From Knoxdaviesia capensis (lineage: Eukaryota; Ascomycota; Sordariomycetes; Microascales; Gondwanamycetaceae), in contig LNGK01000005.1 in the NCBI GenBank assembly GCA_001510575.1, positions 1 through 64,000 of the forward strand: a stretch of DNA of 64,000 bases, given 5' to 3'. How positions within the stretch are numbered: position 1 is the stretch's first letter; every line of letters begins with the position of its first letter. A program made the position numbers and the translations under genes. The notes under the pieces are model-generated. The model was given only the letters and a program-made list of their open reading frames with translations. It was not told the origin of the DNA and ran no database searches. Below are positions 12,103 through 23,096 of this stretch, piece after piece.

Positions 12103-12362
12103 CCCTCCTGCTAGCTATATCACGATGCATCGGCAGCTAGCTTAGAGCCCCGCCTTCGTCGGTGACACTAATCGACGGACTACCCCAACTACGATAGCTC
12201 GAATCTGATTCCGAGACATATTACATCTATGGCGTTCTGTCCACTTGCTATATAATTAAACTAAAAATCTCAGGGTTTGCACTTCAGGATTATACCTTGG
12301 TTTTTTAAAGTAATTATCCTAAAATAATCTTCAGCTTCATCATTTTCTCACATTCAAAGTCC
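12103..12362. other. Border of the repeat block; upstream region of the first gene
   Basis: Base composition is normal again here, with CpA and TpG present. It should hold the promoter and 5' UTR of the gene starting at 12363. No specific element is recognised. Confidence 0.5.
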
Positions 12363-12873
12363 ATGATGAGACTACCTATCCCCGTCCTTCTTACCGGGCG
12401 CAGTGAACTTGTTGGGCGAATGGTTGTTGAAGGTCTTAAGCCCGAGATCGAAGGTATGAGAGTGCACCAAAATGCTTCAACCGGAAATCTCTGCTGACCG
12501 CCCTACAGTCATCCACCTCACCCTTGCCGCGGCCATTGAAAAAGAACTACCGCAGATTCTCAGCAACCAGATCCCCGTCCCTGCTAGCAGCACCGGAATT
12601 GCTTCCGGAAACTGGTCCCGGCCCCCAGTTGCTTTGCTCTTCGGGGGTGCATACCAGCAGGAGGACTTCAACAAAGTCAGGGATCTCGCGGCCGGGCTTG
12701 GCGTCCGCAATATCCCGTGGCTTCGCGCCGACAGCACCAAATCAGTGGCTAGTATCGGAACCCCCGAATACGGGCAAGAGGTTGTTCGGAGGTTTAAAGC
12801 GGAACTTTTGAGGTTAGACAGCGAAGGCTTGCTAAAGGAGTCGGAAGATCTCAACGAGGTCTTCCTTGTCTAA
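12363..12873 (+). CDS. Conserved small fungal protein of unknown function (151 aa, one intron)
   Basis: Exons are 12363-12453 and 12509-12873. The 55-bp intron begins GTATGA, ends ACAG, and has a GCTGAC branch site. Splicing joins GLKPEIE to VIHLTLAAA and gives 151 residues; without it the first exon meets a stop at once. The N-terminus has a TGRSELVG stretch resembling the start of a dinucleotide-binding fold. I believe the GLKPE-x-E-VIH pattern recurs in small uncharacterised ascomycete proteins, but know of no function. There is no signal peptide or membrane segment. It lies about 260 bp from the dead retroelement and 217 bp before the Rad1/XPF gene on the same strand. The ATG at 12366 is an equally good start. 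Confidence 0.75.
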
Positions 12874-12953
12874 GTCCATACGCAAATTGCGCGCATAGTT
12901 AATCAGAACTTCAACATCAAACAAAATTCTGCCTTAACACAAAAATCGTCGCC

Positions 12954-12967
12954 AAACCCTAACCCTA
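12954..12967. promoter_or_regulatory. Telomere-like box AAACCCTAACCCTA
   Basis: This comprises two units of the fungal telomere repeat (CCCTAA) about 125 bp before the Rad1/XPF start codon. Telo-boxes of this kind occur in some fungal and plant promoters; a role here is inference. Confidence 0.4.
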
Positions 12968-13090
12968 TTAGTAATGGTATCGGCCAATAGTACGCATACA
13001 TACAACCATGATGCTTGTGAATCTCGTTATGTGAATTCATCCCTCACCTCAATCTTCATCGCAAATTCATGCTGATTACGATGTTACGAA

Positions 13091-15916
13091 ATGGCCTCCT
13101 CCGATCTGGCTGCTATTAAGCTATCACTCCCACTAGTAAGCAGTTTCCTCCGTGACCTCCCCCGCGTTCATATACTAACATAGCAATAGGGATTCCAACA
13201 AGAAATATTCAACGAACTCCGTGGAGATGATGAACTCATCGTTCTCGCCCGCGGCCTCGGGCTGCTCCGCATAGTGTCCAATCTTCTCCATTCGTACGAT
13301 GCGGCGGGTAATAATCTGATCATCGTTGTGGGTGCCCAAGAGAGTGAAAATAACTGGATTGGAGAGGCCCTCGCGGAGCATGCAGGTCTCAGCTTGTCGA
13401 ACAAGGCACGAGGCTTGACGGTCATCAACACTGACATCACCACGATAGCCGCGCGCGAGAACATGTTTTCTTCAGGTGGTATCTTCAGTATAACCTCAAG
13501 AATTCTGGTCGTCGATATACTCACTGGCCGGCTTAATCCCCTAAACATCACAGGCATGGTGGTTCTTCACGCAGAACGTGTGGTTGCGACATCTCTCGAA
13601 GCGTTTATCTTGCGAATATATCGTCAGAAAAACAAGGTCGGCTTTCTCAAAGCCTTCTCTGACGATCCAGATCCCCTTACTACCGGATTTTCACCCCTGG
13701 CAACAGTTATGCGCAATCTGTTTCTTCGAAAAACCTCCTTGTGGCCTCGATTTCATGTGTCCGTTGCCAAAGCACTGGAGGGTAAGAAACGGGCGGAGGT
13801 TATCGAATTCGCAATTCCAATGACGGATCCTATGACACGCATTCAGAACGCTATCCTGGAATGCGTTGACATATGTATTCAGGAACTGAAAAAGGGAAGC
13901 ACCGGACTTGACATGGGTGACTGGAACCTTGATAATGCATTGCTTGCCAATTTCGACGCAATTGTTCGGCGGCAGCTCGATCCCAATTGGCACCGCTTGA
14001 GCTGGAAGTCCCGGCAGATTGTCTCCGACCTCACCACCCTGCGCTCCCTTCTGAACATGGTTCTCGAATACGACTGTGTTGCTTTCTTGCAGCACCTCGA
14101 CACAATCCTGACCTCACATCAACCACAGGCAGGCACAACAAGACAAAACCAATCACCGTGGCTTTTCCTTGATGCCGCCGATATGATATTCACAACAGCG
14201 CGGCAACGAGTGTATGCCGCTTCTCGTCTTTCTAGCGACGATATTGACTCGTTACGGCCTGTTCTTGAACAGTTACCAAAATGGGGTGTTCTCGCTGAGA
14301 TTTTGGAGGAAATAGACCGCGATCTGCAGTCAGAGCCAGCATCCGGCGCCATCCTGATCATGTGTAAAGACTCGGTCACATGCCGGCAAATTCGGGATGT
14401 TTTGCAAACCATGCACGTGAAGGCCAGTGCCCCGGCCAACCCCACTGACAACAACGAGGACGACGACGACAGCCACTCGGCCTCATTCCTTATGAGACGC
14501 AAGCTGAGGGCCTACCTTGGGTGGAAGAAGCATTTTGCAAAGGTTGACTCTGCTCTGTTTTCCCAAAATCAAAAGGCCATTGGCAATGCAGTCGACTCAT
14601 TTTCAGGTCTACCGCGCAACCGTGCACCCCCAAACAAACGCCGGAGAGTACGCGGTGGTGGAAATACCGCCACGTCCAGTCGTGGTGATGGTGGCAGCAT
14701 CAAACACTTCCTCGAAAAGGCTTCAGAATCCGAAGCCTTGCTGGATGAGATCAAGCAAGCAAGTACCGAGGTTGATACTCGAGTCGATCTTGTTGTTGAT
14801 TCGCTTGAAGACATGGAGGATTACTATCAGCTTTATGACATGTCAGACTTGATTGCCATTCATTCTTACGAAGGAGACGCTGATGACTATGTCCTCGAAG
14901 AAGTTCGTCCCAGATACATTATCATGTACGAGCCAAGCGCGCCGTTTATTCGGCGTCTTGAAGTATACAGATCGTCGCACAAGGACCGCAATGTTCGAGT
15001 CTACTTCATGTACTATCAAGGGTCGGTGGAAGAGCAGAGATACCTTGCCGCCGTGCGACGCGAAAAAGACGCCTTTACCCAGCTGATCAAGGAACGCGCG
15101 AGCATGTCCCTGGTCATGACTGAGCCAGACGAGGACCCCCAAGAATCTTTCCTCCGTGCTCTCAACACGCGTATTGCCGGCGGTGGAAAGCTAGCCGCCG
15201 TCACACAGCCACCCCGGGTTGTTGTGGATATGCGAGAGTTCCGGTCCTCTTTACCATCACTGCTGCATGGGCGGGGAATGGTTGTTGTGCCGATGATGCT
15301 GGTCGTTGGTGACTTTGTCCTGTCTCCAAACATCTGCGTCGAGCGCAAGTCCATCAGCGATCTCATCTCGTCATTCAAGGACGGCCGCCTCTACGCCCAG
15401 ACCGAAGCCATGTTCCAGCACTACAAGAGTCCCATGCTCTTGATTGAGTTTGAGCAGAACCGCAGCTTCACTTTGGAGCCGTTTGCAGATCTATCCGGAA
15501 GTTTGTCGTCACTCTCCTCCACCAATGCTGCATCCGACTTGCAATCGAAGCTGGTCCTTCTCACGTTGGCATTTCCCAAGCTGCGCATAATCTGGTCGCC
15601 GTCCCCCTTCCAAACCGCCGAGATATTCGAAAGCCTCAAGGCCCAGGAAGCAGAGCCTGATCCCGTGGCTGCCCAGCACGCCGGCCTCACCAGCGAGTCC
15701 GCTGAAGACCAAGTATTCAACGTTGCCCCTCAAGAAATGCTCGGCACCGTTCCCGGCATTACCCAGGCAAATCTGAAGAGTCTTATCCTCGAGACTGAAA
15801 ACATGCGGGCGGTCGCCAACATGTCGGCCCCGGAACTTGCGCCGATAGTTGGCCGAGAGTCTGCACGGCAGATATCTGCATTTTTCAACCGGAATCTTGC
15901 AGGCGATGAGGACTGA
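13091..15916 (+). CDS. rad1: XPF/Rad1 structure-specific DNA repair endonuclease
   Basis: Exons are 13091-13135 and 13190-15916 (923 aa). The 54-bp intron has donor GTAAGC, a TACTAAC branch site and acceptor ATAG. The product is the catalytic subunit of the XPF-ERCC1 (Rad1-Rad10) nuclease, which cuts 5' of bulky lesions in nucleotide excision repair and trims flaps and crosslinks in the nucleus. The N-terminal part (ELRGDDELIVLARGLGLLR) begins the inactive helicase-like module. The nuclease signature GD-x9-ERKSISD is intact, with D723, E733, R734, K735 and D739. A tandem helix-hairpin-helix region for partner binding (TVPGITQANLKSL) follows at about 863-917. Length fits the family (human XPF about 916). 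A basic, Asn/Gly-rich linker lies near residues 465-500. It stands beside the RIP block yet its reading frame is clean. Confidence 0.95.
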
Positions 15917-16263
15917 GAATGTCTTGGGCTAATGAAAAAGCATACTGTATGTTATGTGCTGAAATAAATGAAAGTGCCGCATGGACAAAACTGTTATGAT
16001 CTCCCTATTCCAAGCCCCGAGCCAAAGTCCACAAGTCGGAGCCACTACTAGAATGCCGATCGGAGAATTCATGCGCTATTATAGGATCATGTAGTAAATT
16101 CGCAATCTCAAGACACTAAACTATCGAAACTGAAGTGACCCTCGGCCGGTAATCGAGCCAGAGAACACACCGCATCTCCACTTGTCAACAGCGTTTTACG
16201 GCGCGGTTGTGACATTCGCGTGCAGCGGGTTCGCTACGCTCTGTAACATCGAGCTCGTCCCTC
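15917..16263. other. Convergent intergenic region
   Basis: This holds the 3' ends of the Rad1/XPF gene (plus) and the glutamine synthetase-like gene (minus). No other feature is visible. Confidence 0.6.
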
Positions 16264-17879
16264 CTAAACAGTCTCCATATATCTCTTGACCTCCCTATGA
16301 AGTAGCAGGCCATGTTAGTGAGTAACACAATGGGGGTGTGGATAACCGCAAGATCACTTACCAGTCCGTGACGGCTTCTTCCCAAAGCCGGATTTCGTGC
16401 AGACGAGACCCTCCGTAATGCTCAACAAACTCGTCCCCAAATACCTGTCTAGCAACGCTCTTCGGTGCCATGAACCGCTCGGTGGCATCGCGGAGGCTCT
16501 TGGCCAGCCGTTCGCCCTTGTCGGATGCTCCGCCAACGGCGTCCGAGCGTCCAAGAGGGGGACACGGAATATCCATTTCGCTTTCAACGCCGCGCCACCC
16601 AAGGCCAACGATAGCGGCGAGGACAAAGTACGGGTTCGCATCAGCACCACACACTCTCACCTCAAACCGCGTCGACCCAGGGCTGCAGCTAGGTGGGGCA
16701 ACCAGGCGGATGGACGCACCTCGGTGTTCGTATCCCCACGAAACCGTTACCGGGGCCCAAAAGTTTTCCACAAGCCGCTTGTACGAGTTGATGGTCGGGG
16801 CAAGGAGCGGCATGATATCCGGCAGCCCATCGATGATGCCCGCTAGAAAATGGCGGCCAAGCTTGGATAGGTGGGCGACTTCGGGCCAGGGGGCATCCGG
16901 GTCCTTTTCCGCCAGCCCAAACAGGTTTTTGCCGGCGCCGTCCACCAGCGACACGTGCATGTGGCCGCTGTTCCCCGGCAGACCCTGTTTGGGCTTTGCC
17001 ATGAAGCAAGGCACAATACCGTATTTGGTTGATGTTGACTTAACCACATACTTGAACAGGCTCGCTCGATCTGCCATCTCCCGCACTTTGTTGTACGCCA
17101 ATGCGGCTTCAAAGACGCCAGGGCCACTCTCCGTATGCCACCCCTCAATGTCACACTCGAAGCTCTTGCATGCATCGAAAATGTCGTAGTAGTAGTCTTT
17201 GTTGTGCACCGGTCGCGTCAGGCTGTACCCGAACATCCCTTCGGTAAGATGGGGAAGCGAGCCGACACTGTTTTCGTCCAAGAACCGCGCGGGAGATGCC
17301 GACGACCCCGGCAACTTGTAGTTAAAGAATTCGTACTCGGCTGTTGACATGTTAGGGACCGACATGGCTCAGGTTCACTACGGTAAACCTGCTTTTAGGT
17401 GTGGGTGGCAGAGACAACCCCCTCGCCCCTCTCTCTCTCTCTCTCCTTGGCTTACCTCCTGCTAGAGCGCCGAACCCCTTGGCTTCCAGCTGTTCAACAA
17501 TCGTATTCAGCAGGCTGCGTGGGCATGCGCTAATAGGCTGCTGGGTGTCTGGATCCAGGAACCGCACAAGGAAAAACGGAACATTGTTTTCCCACGGAAT
17601 GCGGCGGAAAGTCGTCAAATCGACAGTGGCGATAAGGTCACGGTATCCATTCTCGGCGTTGCTGATCTTGAGCTCCTGCGCATACGTGCGGTCGTGCATG
17701 TCCCAGCCAAACACCACGGAGCAGAACCCGAAGCCGGACTTAGCAACCCCGAGGAACTTTTCCTTGGACATCAGCTTGCCCCGCAAGAGCCCGTCGACAT
17801 CGACACCTGCAACCTTGACTTTGTCGTCATTCTGCAGAAGACTGGTCAACTCCGCAATGCTGGTCGGCTTGGACTCCAT
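16264..17879 (-). CDS. Type I glutamine synthetase-like enzyme (FluG C-terminal type)
   Basis: Exons on the minus strand are 17879-17456, 17340-16362 and 16294-16264 (477 aa). Intron 1 (115 bp) contains a CT/GA microsatellite; intron 2 is 67 bp with a CACTAAC branch site. The last exon is only 31 bases and adds the C-terminus EVKRYMETV; reading through would stop right after the preceding Trp. Glutamine synthetase features are present: ESGPGVFE (212-219), the ATP-site NSGHMH (265-270), YEHRGASIR (345-353) and FEVRVCGADANPY (367-379). The family makes gamma-glutamyl amides from glutamate, ATP and ammonia or an amine. FluG, a conidiation factor, carries this domain fused to an amidohydrolase; here that half is absent, so it may act on another amine. 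The true substrate is not visible. It diverges from the ABCF gene. Confidence 0.9.
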
Positions 17880-19666
17880 CGTTTGTTGGCTTCGCTGGGC
17901 AGTGGTTGTTCAGAGGTGTTGTCTGTCGAACTATTCGATATATGGGGTCAGTAGTCTTATCTGCGATGACAGATGATATCGTATGTTCAGTACCTATCTA
18001 TTCAGAGATAAGAACGGCTGTCTCCTTTTCGAACAAAGTTTTAGGGAAAAGAATTAGTGACAAGTTGAGTGGAAATAGAATGAACCGTGCCACTCATTAT
18101 ATACGTACTCATGCGACGTGCTCATACAGTTCTTCACCTGGAACCCGGCGGGTATCGGTCGGAGAGCTATGGGAAAAAGTGGATGATCAATCACGACGGT
18201 TGAGACCCGATAGTGCAACTCGGTCGACCACTGAAAGCACATGCACCAACCAGTTGTCTGTCAAAGTTCCCCCCTCTTTATGAGCGCACCGAGGGCGAAT
18301 AGATAAGGAATCAAGCCGGAGAATACCCGTACTCGGGTGCCAGCCAACGTGTGCAAAGAGAGCGCACAGTGCTCTGAGAAAAGCATTCATTCATCCCAAA
18401 TTCCATACGGGAAACTATTTGCTGGGCCTGTTGGTTTCAGCATGCTTTAAGCGTCCCACCGGGGGGTCATAATCCCTCTAGCATTTTAAGGAATTTAACA
18501 GAGGGAACAGGCAAAAGGACACCAGCAACCGCCAAAGTCCAGGCACCGGTTCCTCAACTCACCACTAGGCCATTCTCGTATGCCATCCGCGAATTGTCAA
18601 CATAGTTGCGATATATAAGGTGTACACACACGCGACTATGGGAGGCCGATATGGGAGGGAGCGATCTTCCCTACGGACATGGTGGATTCACCCGCAACTA
18701 CCCCGCCACCGCCACAGTGTCTTAACTGCGGGAATACATCTTCGGCATTGCACCCACGGCATTAAGGAAGCAGATACAGAGATGTCCATGTCCTTCATAC
18801 ACATCCACAGCTAACTAAGTCAACCGGGCACTCCTGTGAACTGCCCGTCCTGGATCAGGCATAGAAGACGCAGAACAGTAGCGCAGCTTTGGCTCAAAGC
18901 CGATAACACTGTTTTCTTCATCCGAGACAGCCTGTTGATAAGTACTTTTTGCAGGCCAGCAAATTTTGCCCCTCCAAGCCAAAAAAGGAAAAAAAAAAAG
19001 TGGGATTCCATGAATTTCAGTCAGTCTATCTATAAGAGTGTATGTACATTATCAGCCAGCTAAATTACATGTGTTCTATATGGCAGATAAAGTCACTTTA
19101 TAGCGATAGAGAGAGATCTGTTCTTTGTTCCTTCCTAGTGTTTGTTCTCCTTTGATTTCCTTATCTGCTATCTTTAGCCTGATAAAGTTTTTTTTCCTCT
19201 CCTACCAGTGAATTTTTCACGTGGGTTTTTCGCCTGAACCACCACTATACTAAAACTTTTTTTTCCTCTTCCTATACTGACTCGAAAGAAAAGAAAAGAA
19301 AACAGAGAAAAAAACTCAGACCCTTCTTAGGAATCCCTCGTCTCTTCTTTCTTTATTCAACTTTCTCCTTCTTCTCTCTCGTCTATTTCTTAGATTCTTT
19401 AAATGTGACTACACACTCACACTATTATCTCTTTTTCTCTATATCTATCTCTGAGTGGCCTTCTTGTTACCCCTCCTTGATAACGAAACAAAAACAAGAA
19501 GTCCTTTTTTCGAGGGGTTATTATCCCCCCTCGACGTGCTTTTTACTGTGTGCGTGTTTGTTAACGGCACTCACTATTATCGGGAAGCGTCGAGACTTGA
19601 TATCCTTTGCCCGGCTGTTCCTGTCCTTCCCCAAATCACCCTCGACAAACTTGCCAGATATTCAAC
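17880..19666. other. Divergent promoter region, glutamine synthetase-like and ABCF genes
   Basis: This 1.8-kb region is shared by two divergent genes. The part next to the ABCF gene (about 19120-19660) is strongly CT-rich with T runs, as is common for highly expressed fungal translation genes. A TATA-like gatatataagg occurs near 18610. No further gene is supported. Confidence 0.55.
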
Positions 19667-22600
19667 ATGGCCCCCCATACCACTTCTCCCACCCCGCCGG
19701 TCATGGTGTCCAAGGCCGCCGGCCCGGGTCCCTCGCCGGAGGATATTGCCGCCCTGATGACGTCGATCTTCGATGCCACCAGCTCCGGTGCCTCGATCGA
19801 TGCGAGCTATGCGTTGTGCGAGGCCCTGCTTTCGTCGGTCGGCGCCGCTGGCCTGCACAAGTACAACATCATCAAGGACCTGCAGAAGGCCGCTGTTGAT
19901 AAGAAGAGCGGCCAGCGCCGCGAGAGTGCCCAGAACCTCCTGGGTGCCATCTTCGAGCGCATGCCCCCGCGCCAGAAGGCCAGCGAAGTTGTGCTGCTTC
20001 TGCAGGACGGCGGCCTTCTGCCCGTCGCCCTCGATGGACTTGCCGATAAGGGAACCATCGTTAAGGATGCTGCCCAGTACGGCATCGACGCCATCTTCAA
20101 CAACCTCTCGGTTGAGGCGCTCGTGGCTGGTCTTCTACCGTCGGTGTCGACCTACCTTTCCAAGAAAACTGGAAAGTGGCAGGGCACCGTTGGCGCGCTG
20201 TTGCTGCTGCAGCGCATGGCCGACAAGTCCAAGATGGAGATCGGCTCGACAAAGGAGCAGGCCGCCGAGAAGGATATCCTCCGCGAGACTCTCGGAGCCA
20301 AGCTGGCCAGCCTGATTCCGCTAGTCGAGGCCGGCATGCATGATCTCAAGACCGAAGTGTCCAAGCAGGCCCTGGCCACCATGACGTCGCTGACCTCGCT
20401 GCTGTCCAACGACGACGTGGCCCCGCGCATCCCGCTTCTGATCGACACCATGCAGCACCCGTCGACCGAGACCATGCAAAAGGCCATCCACGCCCTGTCG
20501 CAGACCACCTTTGTCGCCATTGTCACGTCGCCCGTGCTCGCCCTGCTCACCCCGCTGCTGGAGCGCTCGCTCAACACCCCCTCCACTGCCCAGGAGGTGC
20601 TGCGCCAGACCGTGGTCGTCGTCGAGAACTTGACCAAGCTGGTTCACGACCCTGTTGAGGCCCGCACCTTCCTGCCCAAGCTCAAGCCGGGAGTCAAGGC
20701 CGTGTGCGACCGCGCCTCGCTGCCGGAGGTGCGCGAGCTGGCCACCCGCGCTCTCAACACCATCGACAAGGCCATGGGCGACGACCAGAACATTGTGACG
20801 CGCGCCACCTCCGACGTTGTCGGCACCAAGCTGGACCAGGAGGTCAAGAAGACCGGTGGCGTGCCCGCCAAGAACCTGGAGCTGTTCGCCATCCTCAAGA
20901 CCTACGTCGGCGAGATGGTTGCCGCCGATATCAACATGCGTGCGCTCGCCCGCATCCCGCTGCACGTCGGCCCGTACCTGGCCAGCCTGCTCAATGACCC
21001 CAAGGCGCCCGAAAAGGTCTCCAAGGCCCTGCTGGACCACTACACCGCCGAGGACCAGGCCAAGTACGGCCAGCCCGAGAAGGAGGACGACGGCGAAGTC
21101 GAGATTGTCAACGCCGACTTCTCGCTGGCCTACGGCGGCATGATGCTGCTCTCGCACACCAACCTGCGCCTGCTCAAGGGCCACCGCTACGGCCTGTGCG
21201 GTCGCAACGGCGCCGGCAAGTCGACTCTGATGAAGAGCATTGCTTCCGGCAAGCTCGAGGGTTTCCCGCCCCAGGACGTGCTGCGCACCTGCTACGTCGA
21301 GCACAACCAGGGCGAGGACGCCGACATTAGCATCCTCGACTTCGTGGCCAAGGATCCGGAAATCGCCCTGCAGGGCCGGCCCCGCATCATCGAGGTACTG
21401 GAGGAGTTTGGATTCACCTCCGGGCCCGAGGGCCGCCAGTCGCAAAAGGTCGGCTCGCTGTCCGGTGGATGGAAGATGAAGCTCGCCCTGGCCCGCGCCA
21501 TGCTGCAAAAGGCCGACGTGCTGCTGCTCGACGAACCTACCAACCACTTGGACGTCGCCAACGTTAAGTGGCTGGAGGGCTACCTGACCAGCCACCCGGA
21601 TATCACCAGTCTGATCGTGTCCCACGACTCCGGCTTCCTCGACGCCGTCACCACCGACATCTACCACTACGAGCCCAACAAGAAGCTAGCCGTGTACCGC
21701 GGCAACCTGGCCGCCTTCGTCAAGGTGCGGCCCGAGGCCAAGAGCTACTACACACTGTCTGCCTCCAACGTGCAGTTCCGCTTCCCGCCGCCCGGCATCC
21801 TGACCGGCGTCAAGTCCAATACGCGCGCCGTCATCCGCATGACCAACGTGTCGTACACCTACCCCAATGCCCCCAAGCCGTCGCTCAGCGACGTGTCGTG
21901 CCAGCTGTCGCTATCGTCGCGCGTGGCCATCATCGGACCCAACGGTGCCGGCAAGTCGACCCTGATCAAGCTGCTGACCGGCGAGATGATCCCCAGCTCC
22001 GGCCGCGTCGAGAAGCACCCCAACCTGCGTATCGGCTACATCAAGCAGCACGCCCTAGAGCACGTAGAAATGCACCTAGAGAAGACCCCCAATCAGTACC
22101 TGCAATGGCGCTACCAGAACGGCGACGACCGCGAGGTGCACATGAAGCAGACCCGTCAGCTGTCGGAGCGCGATCAGGCGCAGATGGACAAGTTCATCGA
22201 TCTGAAGGACGGCAAGTCGGCCCGCCAGATTGAGTTGCTGGTTGGTCGCCAAAAGTTCAAGAAGTCGTTCCAATATGAAGTGTAAGTCTTCCTCCCAAAC
22301 TCTTTAGACTACATTACATGTCTGCGCACACACTAACCTCTTCAACAGCAAATGGCGCGGCTACCTGCCCAAGTACAACAGCCAGGTGTCCCGCGAGACG
22401 CTGCTGGAGTGGGGCTTTGACAAGCTGATCCAGGAGTTCGACGACCACGAGGCATCGCGCGAGGGTCTGGGCTACCGCGAGCTCCAGCCGTCGGTGATTT
22501 CGCAGCACTTCCGCGACCTGGGAATGGACCCGGAGATTGCCAACCACAACGAGATCGGCTCGCTGTCGGGCGGCCAGAAGGTCAAGGTGGTCATTGCCGG

Positions 22601-23096
22601 TGCCATGTGGAACAACCCGCACTTGCTCGTGCTGGACGAGCCAACGAACTTCCTCGACCGTGACTCGCTGGGCGGTCTGGCCGTGGCCATCCGCGACTTC
22701 AAGGGCGGTGTCATTCTGATTTCCCACAACGAAGAGTTTGTCGGCGCGCTGTGCTCCGAGCAGTGGCACGTGAACGACGGCCGCGTGATGCAGCGCGGCC
22801 ACGCCGCGGTGGCGTCGGAGCGCTTCGAGGAGGGCACCAGCCGCGGCGGCAGCGCGCTGACCTCCGCCGCGCCCAGCACCGCCGCGCCCAGCACTGCGGC
22901 GTCGAGCGCGGTCAACAGCGCCGTTAACAGCGGCACTGAGGACAACGGTGAGCTCAAGTTCAAGTCGCGCAAGAAGAAGAAGATGACCAAGAAGGACCTC
23001 AAGGAGCGCGAGGTGCGCCGGCGGTTGCGCCACATTGAGTGGTTGAACAGCCCCAAGGGTACGCCGCACCCGGCCGACACGGACGATGAGGCGTAA
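19667..23096 (+). CDS. new1: ABCF ATPase of the eEF3 family, probably New1/Elf1 type
   Basis: Exons are 19667-22281 and 22349-23096 (1120 aa). The 67-bp intron has donor GTAAGT and a CTAAC branch site and is placed inside QYEV/KWRGY, a chromodomain-like insertion. HEAT-like repeats occupy about 1-330. ABC1 has Walker A GRNGAGKST (512-520), signature LSGGW (598-602) and Walker B LLDEP (D622, E623). ABC2 has GPNGAGKST (757-765), LSGGQ (from 944) and VLDEP (D968, E969). All nucleotide sites look intact. This family acts on ribosomes: eEF3 releases E-site tRNA, while New1 aids termination and recycling; S. pombe Elf1 was linked to mRNA export. The basic tail ending SPKGTPHPADTDDEA and the N-terminus favour New1/Elf1 over eEF3, a judgement from memory of the families. 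An Ala/Ser/Thr/Pro-rich linker with repeated APSTA precedes the tail. Strong third-position GC suggests high expression. Confidence 0.87.

Noticed and set aside
12954..12967. Chromosome end or telomere
   Set aside because: Only two repeat units in the middle of genic sequence; not a terminal array.
20321..21667. 448-codon frame antisense to the ABCF gene
   Set aside because: A mirror of the codon bias of the sense gene; no recognisable domain.
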